Source: Paragonimus westermani (Eukaryota; Platyhelminthes; Trematoda; Plagiorchiida; Troglotrematidae). Taken from it: DNA of 64,000 bases. The notes under the pieces are model-generated. The model saw nothing but the letters and a program-made list of their open reading frames with translations. It was not told the origin of the DNA and searched no databases. Below, piece after piece: positions 38,801 through 49,770 of the stretch (positions are counted from its first letter, which is position 1; every line of letters starts with the position of its first letter). Position numbers and translations under genes: made by a program. The DNA lies in NCBI GenBank assembly GCA_008508345.1, contig QNGE01000995.1, positions 114,621 through 178,620 on the forward strand. The letters are read 5' to 3'.

Positions 38801-40489
38801 ATACTACGTAAGCATAAGCCTAAATTAATGAGCTACTTTTGTGTCAGACTCTCTGATCAAAGTGTTTCCTCAATTCTATACCTGTTTCACCCATTGATTT
38901 GACCAAACACACTGCCTTCAGACAAAACGGTATTCTGTCGCGGAACACGTTTATCATCAAATTCCAGTGAAATATCCGCGTGGAAAGGACCTGCTCAATT
39001 GGAGCAATCAGTTTGAAATGAGCAACAAGTTAGTGAGTGCGGATGAACTAAATATTGCACGTTGTAATTTGGGTTGGAATATTTCAGTTTTCAAACAGTC
39101 ATCTAACTTTTGCTCTTCACAAAAATTATTTTCACTTCTAACTAAGAATGTGTAAGTTTTATGAAAAGCGATTGGTAGGTATCCGCAAAATTTAACGGTA
39201 TTTGATGTTCAAACTGCATTATTTGACAGAGGACTGTAGTCCTTAATTAACGGGATTATGTTCCGGGAAAAACAAAGTTGATTCATTCGAACCAGTAAAC
39301 TGGTAGTTTAAATTTGTACATGTTTTGTGGCCAGTCTATTTGTACACGTGTTAAACAGACGAGGACTATGATGGTGCATCATGAATCGAGTTCATAAAAA
39401 ATTTGAGAAGTATGAGAAGCTCGGAATTCTTGTGCACATCCGAATTTACGTTGGAGAGTTTAGAGAGAAAAATGCAGCGGCTGATTTCAGCTCTGAAGAC
39501 GGGGGTGGTGGCGGTTAGCAATAATGAAATTTCAAACGAGGGAAGGTTAGAATGATGTGATCAAAAACTATCTTACTCATAACCTGTCTAGTGTATCACA
39601 AACTTTTCCCAGCATAGAGGAATTTAAATTAAAAATTTTCAACTGGTACTTCACTAAGATTTCTAAAAAAAACTTTGACGTATGTAACTATGATGGTGCC
39701 CTCTAGTAGGTAATGGGTTTGTTATACTTAGCTCTTTAAAAAACGAAAAATAGAGTATAGGGCTTTTTTTACTTTTCTCGGGAATATCAATCATCGCCTT
39801 TTTCCACTAGTTCAGTTCTAATTATCTATCACGAGTAAAGCTCATGATCGTTTTCCCTATTGATACATGTGTTTCGTGTAATACTTTCGTTGCATGTAGA
39901 CGCAATATCAGTCAATATGCGACTAAATATTCCATAATCACAAAAATTAGTGTGTGCATCATGCATTGCAAATGACTTCTGCGTTTAATTTCAAGCTCTG
40001 TCTTCTGGTTATATAATATGGAAACACCAGCCTTTGTCTTTTCAACACTGCCGCGTTTTTAGAAACTGAAATACGCAGTCTGCCCCTGGCAAACTAAAGT
40101 AATTTATTCGATGAACTTGCGAACAACAGAACAACACATTTTACTCCCACTCAGCCGCGTTCATTTTTCAACTGTGATGTTGACGCTAATCAGAAAGCCT
40201 TAGTATGTCCGTGTGTGATGAGTCACCAGGTCCATCGAGTGAAGAAGAACAGACAAAAAATCTGGATAAGTAAACATTCACAAAACAAGCGGAAGTTCAC
40301 ATGACATTTAAATTGAAAATCGCAGCACCATGAACCGAAATTCCCGTTTATAAACGTGAGCACATGAGCTGCATGAGACATGCGGTTAGGATGGAGAACA
40401 TTTTTTTACCAACTATTCTGCTACACTCATAACGTGCAGACACATACGTCAAAATGATCACATGCTCAAAAGTCCTTCCTGACTTTGTG
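35867..40489. other. No feature recognised
   Basis: Frames reach 106 codons (37549-37869 plus) without motifs. A short hairpin (GCCTGAG / CTCAGGC, 38148-38174) with a 13-nt loop is present but has no context that gives it meaning. Confidence 0.45.
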
Positions 40490-40605
40490 TAACATTGACA
40501 AATGGTGACTCGGTGTTAGAGCGTTCATTTACGTGTGTCAGTGTGGTAGCACCGTCCAAGGATGCGGGACGAGTTCGTCTAGTTCACAGTCACTGTATAC
40601 TAATG
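40490..40605 (+). mobile_element. Decayed extra HHR-SINE head upstream of the 40.7 kb copy
   Basis: GGTGTTAGAGCGTTCATTTA is collinear with the linker GGTTGAGCGTTCAGATTT of the 49.5 kb copy. GTCAGTGTGGTAGCACCGTC and a B-box-like GAGTTCGTC then take the places of the head boxes. No ribozyme core survives. If correct, the locus holds two heads in direct order about 155 nt apart. This would be a partial tandem arrangement. Confidence 0.35.
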
Positions 40606-40903
40606 AGTAATCTTGAGTAGACGAGGGTTTCGTTAATTTCAAATTTAACATGACTTACAATAGATCACAGCCTCCACGTTCAGATAAACTTTCCGGCCAG
40701 CAATGGCCAATACGGTTAACTCACACAAAGTGTCGCCGAAGTTCTAACCCCAGCCATGGCAAGGGTTTGCACTACTGACGAGCTGCACCAAGAGCGGAAC
40801 TTGAGTCTGACGCTTCCATAAGAAAGAGGCTGCCTGGAAGTTGTATCTGAATGCAAAGACTGCAATCCAATATGAGTAATTTTCAATTCGAATCATATGA
40901 ACA
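40606..40903 (+). mobile_element. HHR-SINE copy with 5' module, head, degenerate ribozyme and tail
   Basis: The 5' module around TTCAGATAAACTTTCCGGCC (40679-40698) matches 49329-49348 with one change, and weaker homology extends about 40 nt upstream. Unlike the 49 kb copy, the module joins the head almost directly, so the linker is deleted. The head has GGCCAATACGGTTAACTC and a B-box-like AGTTCTAACCCCAG. The ribozyme region (40769-40813) has CTGACGA intact, a 3-bp stem II (GCT/AGC), GAAA changed to GGAA, a GTC triplet at 40805-40807 and a broken stem I. The tail GAGGCTGCCTGGAAGTTGTA runs to ATCATATGAAC, as in the 2.6 kb copy. Confidence 0.75.
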
Positions 40904-43900
40904 AAAACACATTCCACTTAATGATCGAAAAAACCAACGCTGACCAAACTGTCTTCACACTTTGTTTCTCTAATGAAGTATGTGTTTAGTTTTTTTGTTC
41001 TTGACCAAATTCTAACTTCTGTTTGAACGTGAAAAATGAACATGAATGATTTATTTCGTCAATTAAGGTGAACTGATTTTCCTTTCAAGTATCCTCACCC
41101 ATGAATTAAAGGAAGCTTTTGTGAATGTCTGTGTGGTCTGCAGCACAAAGTATTAAGTGCTGTTTGGATATTCGGGGCCATCAGCTGACATTTCTACCAA
41201 TGCGTTTGAGAGACGTTGGAAGTACTGAAGATTTATGTTTAAGGGTATGCCAAAATGTTAATGTGTTAGTTTGTGTCGACACAGTCTATCTGAGGTTGTG
41301 GATGTGCGTTTACTAGAAAAGGAAATGTCCAATGGAGCAGAACATGAAAAACGCTTATTTACAGTAATACACAACCGGTTCCTTGGTACTACACAAGGTG
41401 GTTGTAATGGAGTTAGCTGCCAAAGTGACCAAGGTCGTAATCACAGAATCCATCAAACATAATTTTACATTCCAGATTGATTTATCTCCTTTGTCCGAAG
41501 TCATCTGTTTTCTGTAAGGAGAGACGTGTGGCCTGGCCGAACTGCGTTATGAGCACCCATTGGGTTTGTTGGTGTACAAGTGCCCGACTCAAACAATTTC
41601 AGATGTAGCTGTTTTCTTTCCATTGTGTTTTTTTGAGTGAAACTACGGTCGTATTTTGTAATACTCACTTACGCTTTTGTCCCTCTTTTGAGACATTGAA
41701 TGGGCCCCTTGATAGTGTTGTGAGATCAATCTATATATCCAAGGTACGATTTGATAATTGGGATATGAGACTCCTGAATCTAATGTTTAACGCATGAGCG
41801 TCTCCACTTAACAACCATACAGAAAATGGCCACGATTAAGCTGTGAGATAAGCTGTGTGACCACAACACTGGTTGTTCCATCGAGACACATGAGTTCTGA
41901 ATCCGAACGTTCGCATGCCACGAATAAATATTGCAAAGAGTATATAGAACTACATGTCGGATCAACAAGTACAAAGCGAAAAAGTGGAATGAATAAACGG
42001 TCGTCATTATTTTAGGTGGACACAGGCAGTCCGTTAACAATAGTCATATGTTGGCTATTTTGAAGGCTGAGTTGATAAGCGCATTCGTAAAGGTCAACTT
42101 ATGACGTTCCTGAGCATAAATTTGAGTCTACGAAATAATGACTGTCAAAATGTGCCATCCTCACCTCAATGGGTCAATTTTTCAAGTAGGCCCTATGGAC
42201 TTCACCTGAATGAGACGTAAAATCTACTGTTGTCGTTGAATAAACCAACGAGTTTCCTGAAGAAACACGGTGACATTAAGCACCTTGGCAATAACCACCT
42301 AAAGGTCTATAAAATTTGGTCTCCGACAAGCTTGGCGAAGAACTAGGAGGCCCAATTTCTTTCTTTATTATTCTAGTAGTTCCCTCCTGAAGTGGGCAGT
42401 TTCACTCGTCCACTCAACAGAATCGAAGCAATGTGGTAACCAACGATGTAGAGAGTTTAAATCACGAAATCTTGATGCTTGAAGATGACACTGACATAAG
42501 TTTCGAAACAAGTTGATACGCTTCGGTGAGAAACATAAAAACAAACTGGTACTAATCGTATGTACACATTCACTGCCACCGACTGCGTAGTTTGGTCAAA
42601 GCAAAGTTTGAACAAGAGTGAGATCGTTATAGCAACAGCAGTTTGATTTCCAAAACAGTTATGCTGAACTTAAAGGGACTAACATAATTTGTATGAAATT
42701 TTCGACACAGTAACATGACTCTGTTGTTAACCTATAGATAGAAAGACATGCTTTGTTTAGTTATAGTAAACTACGGCTTTACAAACATACATGCATCGGT
42801 CTTGTTGTTCAAATCGTCAGCTATCAAAAACACATGATCGATAAACTGGTGGATACCTTCCCGGGGGCTTACACGGTTGCTGCCACCTTAAATCGTATGC
42901 AGATTGTCTCAGTGCCAGAGATTTAGACATGATTTAATGTAATGGATTAATTTAAACCTCATTGGTATTGATGCTAGTTCGATCGCATGGTTTTCGCTGT
43001 GTTCTTTGTTTTCAGCGCTGTATCTGAAGTAACTTCCGAACAACTATGTTGGATTCAAAATTGAAAACCAACAGCTATGAACAAAACTATATTGTAATCA
43101 TTTGAAAGAACCTCTGGCTCACAATCATATTGCAATTTACGGAGAATTTTCATGCATTCCGTACAGTGCACCAGAGTGCACTTGAGTACAATAAGAATAT
43201 ATAACCATTTACCAAAGCTGGTTTTTAATTAATTTCCTGCCACTGATGTGCGTGAATACGGCAGCTTTCGCATTGTTGTGTATATATGTTTATCACGTAT
43301 CACCGGAATCCACACCACTGGACCGTTGTTGCTGGTTAGCAGAAGTTTTTGTCCGCAACTAGGCTGACCTCATTTACAGGAAGAGATTTTGTTTTCGGAT
43401 GGGTTTCTCAGTCAGACTCTTTCAAAGAACTAGTGCACCTGAATTTACTTTCCTTGGAACCGGTGTATGGTGTGGATGTTGATTACTCCGTTCAGCCTAC
43501 GTATTATACATCTCTCACTGCTTATCAGTAACAAGCCGATGTGTTCCTGCAGGGGATAGAATCGCCGGTGGCTTGTGCTCTCTTACCTCCGTGCTAGTCG
43601 GAACGTAGGTTGTGTTTGTCGGTGTGTACATGTGAAGAAAACGTGAATGTGCGTGTATAAGAGGAAAGCTCAGTGATACAACTGACTTTTTTCATGTGAG
43701 CAGGGACAAACATGGACGCTGAACTAATATTCAACGGCCAAGAAACTATTCGTTCAGACAGCATCTCGGATACTTGTTGATACAGTAAAACTTTAGTACC
43801 TCCGACCCACCCAGCTTCGATATTAACTTACTTCCTTATTTTAAGTCTGTAAATTTAGTTGATCGCATGCAAATAGACATAAAACAAACATTTGTTTGCA

Positions 43901-44067
43901 CACATACTCTGTTTCTGAAGTTCTATATAACCACAACCTTCTAATACTCGGAGTTACTACTATGTTGGACAATGGATGTTTCCGAAAAAGGTTCATAGGC
44001 GTGTGTAGGATGGGAAAGAGGAGAACGTTTGAGTTTCTGTGACTGTGCTGATGAAGAAGTAGTTTAT
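40904..44067. other. No feature recognised
   Basis: Only frames under 90 codons occur, without motifs. No repeat is supported. Confidence 0.5.
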
Positions 44068-44155
44068 GTTGTGGCTCTGTAGCCCAGCTGGGATAGCACT
44101 TGCCGCTTTGAGGTATGCTGTGTCTGTCGCTAGTTCGAATCCAGCGGATGTCTTG
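44068..44155 (+). repeat. tRNA-like sequence with good A and B boxes (tRNA-derived SINE or tRNA relic)
   Basis: TAGCCCAGCTGG (44080-44091) fits the A-box consensus and AGTTCGAATCC (44132-44142) fits the B box. They are about 40 nt apart. A T-arm can be drawn (GCTAG/CCAGC with one mismatch), as can a short anticodon stem (TGCC/GGTA). The acceptor and D stems do not pair, so it is not a functional tRNA. No hammerhead follows, so it is either a different SINE family from the HHR-SINE or a tRNA relic. The minus-strand open frame across it (43841-44164) is presumably repeat translation. Confidence 0.45.
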
Positions 44156-47100
44156 ACTTTTCACAGTTGGGTTTTATCTGAAATCATAAATCTGCCACAC
44201 TACTCACTAGTAAAAATTTCATCTGTTCATTACGTTGGATTCTAGGTCAACTCTTTCTGCAGCCGCGAGCGTTTCACTGTTCTAGCATATTAATCCTCAA
44301 CATTTAAGAGACAAACATGCAAGACTGTATTTGTTAGGACAATCGAAACCAGCAAGTGTATACGGATAGAATTAGAATTGTTTAGCGCAGTGTCCTGGTA
44401 TGTTGTCAGCGCCATTTCAGTATTCTTTTGTCTAAGTTTTGTGCATGGCTCACTAAGCCTATTGCTCATGGTTGTTCGTGTTGTTTCGTTTTACAGGACT
44501 GTTGTTGAAACCCTTACTTTGGAACACCACTGTTCTCTGGGATTCCACGTTGCCCCAAATTTGGTCCACAATTGTTACGGGCGTTCACGGTGAAAACGAC
44601 CGGTTTACTTGTTACGCATTTATTACACATTTATTACCATTGGTTAAAACAGTTCAGCAACATTTGTTACATTTTTAGCACAATTCGTAAGCTGTAAAAC
44701 GGTTGCGTATTCCCCAGTAAAATCTGTAAACACGCATCGAGGCCCAAACTGTGGAGATTACCCCGGCAAGACTGAATGGTTTACTGTGTTGACAGCTTTG
44801 CAGCAACCATTATCTCCTCCGTCGGCAGATCTCATGCGAAACTTGCAAAAATCAACAGACTTGAGATCAACGGATTCTCATCATGGAAGCTATGTTACTG
44901 TTGCAATTATACACTATTACATCAATTCAAGATCTACATAAAAAAATCGCAGGAACATGAAACTGTTCAATGCTTGGATTATATCCGGTGTTGTCTAAGG
45001 TTCGCCTGACGAATTAATCAACGGCAAATTCAATCTGTTCCACGCCTAACTCTCCAAGTGAATCAAAAATTCGGTTGTGTTTCAGGCTTTCCAGTATTTG
45101 GCTATGTGGTAGACCCTGAATTAAAGCAACAATCGGCAATACTGGAGGGTTCTTCAGTGGTGACTTTTTACTGCTGGTCAAAATTGTCAGTGGCGACGAT
45201 CGTGATTCGTACAGTTTTACTAAGCGGTGTCATTATAGCTAGAGTAGTTGCATTATAATGGGTTTTCAAATCGACACCTTGAAATGCATACCTTCCAGTT
45301 CTGTCTGAATGGATGAATTTTATTGTACCTGGCCAGTGTGACCCGACAAAGATGTGAGAGACAAGTTGTTGATCATGTTAGCTACAGTGCAGAAAAAGTA
45401 CTTAAGACAAGATTGATCTAAACCGAGTCGTTGATCACTAGAACCCTGGATATGCTAAAGTAGTCCAGTTTCTGTTATTGCCCTGAATATTCTTCGACGA
45501 ATAGCATGCAACAGCACTAACTCAGGTGATCGTTTCTAGTAGCTAAAGCCACTCACTATTATGGTGCACATGTAACCTAAAAATTATATCTCGTGCATTT
45601 CATTGCGAACGGTTTATTGTTTTCTCTACGCCAACATTTTGTTCAGAAGATCAGAACGTGAGTAAAGCTTCTAGAGAGAGTAGACCTTTGCAAAATGATT
45701 AGCAATAATTTAGAGGTAATCGATTAGGGAAACACCATATTACTAGGCGCGAGATCAAGTAAATAGTCACGCCATCATCCTTGCAGATTTGCTTAGCAGA
45801 CCAAAATAGTGTCATACAAGGCCTGGATAGTTCGTCGTTCTCCGTAGTTTCCTGGTGTCCGCGAAATTTACTGTATGTGGATTTTGCCGAAGGCAACTAT
45901 TTCAAAATTGTTGCGGGTTGTTCAAAGCCAAAGTACCATCAGGAACTACTGTCTAATGTGGCTACCGTAGGATAATCTGTATGAGGAGTTTCAGCATGTG
46001 AAATGGCTTGAGTCTACGGAATAAAGTATGCTCGCTGGTTATGGTTTGCTGCTGAACTTGAGCATAATCAACTGTTAAAGTGTAGGACATGTGTAAGAGG
46101 TAACTTTCCCATAGAACTGAACCGATACTCAATCTTAGAATAGAGTTCGCTTCGCGTCAAAGAAAGACGCTCTACTGTAAGATTGGATGGCCTGACCAGC
46201 TGAATATGTACAGATTCACCCTCAGTCACGTTCTGCTGAGACAGTAAAAACTAACCAGATAATTATAGTTGACATTACGCAGGTACTGTGTTTGAATTTG
46301 CCTTCTCGGAACGTCTTGTTCAAACGTACAAACCGACTCACGGAACCTTAACTGGCCGGATGAGAGAACATTGGGAAAACCCTGAAAACCAGGCTTGCAG
46401 ATTAGAAAGAACACAATGCAAGTTACGACTGACATGGTGTGAAGTTTACCGCTTTTGTCCTTACGGGACTATGACGACAATTAGGCCAACTTTAGTTGTA
46501 CTAGTTAATCCAGTTCATCTAGGCATTCAGACGAATAACCTTGTGGTATTGATAAAACCGATACACCTTATCGACCACATACTGAAGATAAACACAATAC
46601 ACGAAGAAGACGAATGACAGCAGTAGTTATACAGTATGCATTAAGAATGAACAAGCCGCTAACGTGAGTGACTAAGAGCAAGTGTCATTAATGTAGGCTA
46701 ACACAACATTGTTGAAATTTTTGACCAACACTATTGAATTCCTGGTCTGAAGTTTAACGTTTAGGAAAGTTGAAGACAGTTGACTTTGGGATGTTATTAC
46801 GTTTAACAGATTGAGATCCAAAGTCACCACGCCCACCGAATTAGATAATTAAAAAATGATGTTTTCTGCCAAAAATTGACAAGACGTTACTACCAGTAAT
46901 ATTCCTTTGATTGGAAATCTTTTCCACAGAACGGATAATTTGAAGTAAAACAAATGAGGTACCTTGCCCACACGAGGACAAGTGGTGAGACCGGAATATA
47001 CCGAGCTGATTAGTACATCGATCCACGCGACTGAACGATGTGGGCAAGTGTACGTTGGATCTCACAGCTGGGTTCTTTGTTTCAACAATACTGACCAATC

Positions 47101-49237
47101 GTGGACTAGTCCCATAAGGTTAGTGGAGCCAAGTGTCAAACTGAAGATAGTTTAGGATAGTACAACGTTTGTGTATCCATCTTCCAAGCATAAACTAACC
47201 CATTATTGATCCCCCCAGTTATTTGTGCGCATTTGACAAATAACCAATAATTTAACAAACTAATATCAATATGATGATAGGGATGTGAAGGTTTATGTCA
47301 TGGGATGATAACGCACGACAGACCTTAGTTGTCGAAAGTAATTTTGGTCAGCTTCCAGCGTTACTTTTCACTTTCTGCCGCTGAACTTATTCTAAACAGG
47401 TTACCATTAGCTATTATCAGACATCACTCGGAGTCGATTTGTCTGAAGCAGGTGTTAACGTGCATTAAATTTTACTAAAACCGTTCCTTTGAATTAAAGA
47501 GCTGATTTTTTTCAGAAACTACGTGGTATCACGAGATATATTGCAGCTGCGTAACAATGACCACTGTTTACTAGAAACGGTTGTGAACCATACAGTGTCC
47601 AGTCAAAGTTAGCCGAGAAACAACTCATACCAGAGTAGAAAGTACAAGATACACCGTAAGTGTTGACAAAGCACCGGTTAGCTGTACAAGCTCGTTGAAG
47701 TGCTAACTCTGTGTGTAGTTAGGGATAGACTCTTATAAACTCTTGCCTACTTCACCCGAACAGCGCCGACTTATAAAAGTGAAATACTGCTGATGAGTTT
47801 TGGGTAAATAAAACAATCAGTGCTTTAAAGCGAATACCATATGTAATCTTCTAAGTTTCAAACTCAGTGCCTAACACATGGCGCACGAAATATTTGCGGT
47901 TATGCAGTTCTTCCTCCAGTGCGGTGCCCGAAAGAGTACACGAAAAAATTTGATTTATCACGAAACCACATTCGATATTTAAACGCTAGAGTGGATATGA
48001 CAGAAACCTTGTAAACATTTCCCAGTCTCGCTACGTTCGACCAGATCGACTCAATTTTTGGTTTTATGAACGCTCAAAGTTAGTCGACTCCAGCAATCAA
48101 ACCGAACGCCCTTGCCTCTAGTTACCAACGTTATCTCATCTAACTGGTTCAGACTGATTAAATCAAGTGAAGCAAACTGAAATTAATTGGCAGAGAAGTG
48201 ACATTTTATCTGGTTCAACCGTGAATAAACAGTTTGCCGCCGAGTGATTCCGATTTTAGACGCGTCATTTAAAGAGAACTATTCTGGACTTGTGGTTAAT
48301 TCGTAGTAGTTGATGGCAGAAACTTGTCTCCTCGGATGGAATGTCCACGTTCTTTCTATAGCTAACCATTTTTAACACTCAGCCAGAAACTTTCTTTTCT
48401 GCAGGTTTCGGAATATCGCTTAAAAAGTTTCATTTGTGATAGGTGTAACTGAGATTAAACCTCGTGATGATGTTTCCGTTCGAAGATAAAACTAATGAAG
48501 CAAACGGTGTCTCATGCTAATTTTTATGTTTTGTCTCAGTAATCTATTTATCCATGGTTCGGCGCTAAACGAGGCTCAGCTTTCTCGAAATTACGCCCCC
48601 TCTAAATTAGCAAGTCTGCATACTGTTCTTTGGTAGCCTAGTAATTAGCAGTGAATTCCGTTAATCTCAGCGTGTACTTCTTCAGAACACCTCTTTATTG
48701 TCGCTCAATTGGAACGTTCGTTGAATTTTACACGAGGAGGAATCGTGGTTGGTAACTGAATCAAATAAGACAACTCTCAGTTGTCAAAGTGACTCCACGA
48801 CTCAGCTGGAAAACCACCTGCCGAGAGTGAGGTTTCGTTTTCGTGTATATTTGGAATCCAGTGGAAGTTCAGACTGTTCACAACCAGGTCACTCCTTATC
48901 AGTACTTCGATCTGTTTGAATGTGAAGATAGACGCTTTACTTAACAGCTTGTTTCACTCATGTACATTGGTAAACGTAAACAGGGCGTGTTTATTAATCA
49001 GAAGGTTCCGTTTCAACACCAAAGACAGTAACTGAATTCACAAAATATCGCTGTAGAACTAAAATCTTTAATCAAAGCCAGAGCTCATCGAGATAGATTA
49101 TTTAGTATAACTCCATCATTAGAGTACAAAAATGACTGTGGTTGGAAATGTACGAGCAAATTATCTATAGTCTGGTGACCTTTATATAAAAAACGTTTAA
49201 GGCGGGGGGTAATCGGAAATGTAAAATTATTTAATTG
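44156..49237. other. No feature recognised
   Basis: The longest frame is 109 codons (46288-46617 plus). It was examined for GIY-YIG endonuclease similarity and not accepted. No RNA or repeat is supported. Confidence 0.45.
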
Positions 49238-49559
49238 TCTCTATTATGGGGTTACTGATGAATAGTTGGGGATTTGGTTTGTTTTCAAGTTGACCATCAC
49301 TCACATTTGATCGCAGCATTCGCATTCAGATAAACTTTCCAGCCAGCCTCTTTCGAAAAGAAAATATCGCCTAGCAGGTTTAATGAGATCGAGGATTTCG
49401 ACCTGTCTTGGAGGTCCTAATCGCGGGGTTATCGATTGGAGTTAACAGGCAGTAACTGTGTCTCCTCTCGAGACGATCGGGCAACCTGATCATTGCTCAC
49501 AAGCGAGAGTGGTTGAGCGTTCAGATTTGATGATTCGGTCGTGCCTAATGTGAGGTCAA

Positions 49560-49614
49560 TGGCGCAGTGGTTAACACGGTTGCCTCATGATTGGAATGTC
49601 CGGAGTTCAAATCC
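49560..49614 (+). promoter_or_regulatory. Internal RNA polymerase III promoter (A and B boxes) of the HHR-SINE
   Basis: TGGCGCAGTGG (49560-49570) fits the A-box consensus TRGYNNARNNGG with one base missing. AGTTCAAATCC (49604-49614) fits the B box GGTTCGANTCC with few changes. The 33-nt gap between the boxes is normal for a tRNA gene. A full cloverleaf cannot be drawn. Activity is inferred. Confidence 0.65.
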
Positions 49615-49632
49615 CGGCCGTGGCAAGGATAT

Positions 49633-49677
49633 GCACTACTGACGAGCTCTAATGAGAGCGAAACTCGAGTCTAGTGC
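49633..49677 (+). ncRNA. Hammerhead ribozyme with complete catalytic core
   Basis: All conserved elements are present in order. Stem I is GCACTA (49633-49638) paired with TAGTGC (49672-49677). The core strand CTGACGA is at 49639-49645. Stem II is GCTCT (49646-49650) with AGAGC (49655-49659) around AATG. The second core strand GAAA is at 49660-49663. Stem III is two pairs, AC (49663-49664) with GT (49669-49670), closed by the tetraloop TCGA. The cleavage triplet is GTC at 49669-49671, with cutting expected after C49671. The very short stem III with a 4-nt loop is the architecture known from hammerheads in schistosome SM-alpha repeats. The RNA is predicted to self-cleave, possibly best as a dimer because stem III is weak. 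At least five decayed homologues elsewhere in the window support it as a real family feature. Confidence 0.85.
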
Positions 49678-49770
49678 TTCTATTATGGGGGTAAATTAGT
49701 AGAGTAGAGTTTGGACAACACGGGTGACCGAAAGACCAATCGCTTAACGAGATCGGATCAACTGACGATG

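Larger units (their letters stand above)
49238..49770 (+). mobile_element. Reference HHR-SINE copy with intact hammerhead ribozyme
   Basis: This is the best copy of the family. The 5' module (about 49252-49352) shares TTCAGATAAACTTTCC with 40.68 kb. The linker (about 49353-49535) includes GATCGGGCAACCTGATC and GAGTGGTTGAGCG, found in the 4.4 kb copy. The tRNA-like head has A box TGGCGCAGTGG (49560-49570) and B box AGTTCAAATCC (49604-49614). The hammerhead follows directly. The sequence beyond it (49690-49770) resembles the common tail only loosely. The 12-mer TCTATTATGGGG occurs at 49240-49251 and again at 49679-49690, just after the ribozyme. This could be a target-site duplication or the remnant of a tandem unit. 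Pol III transcription is expected from the boxes but not shown. Confidence 0.8.

Noticed and set aside
46288..46617. Peptide with GTLTGRMREHW, superficially like a GIY-YIG endonuclease (Penelope-like) segment
   Set aside because: Only a few residues fit; the GIY, YIG and downstream glutamate context is missing and no RT fragment lies nearby.
46968..47047. 9-bp inverted repeat TTGCCCACA / TGTGGGCAA
   Set aside because: Short arms with a 62-nt gap are expected by chance and there is no associated feature.
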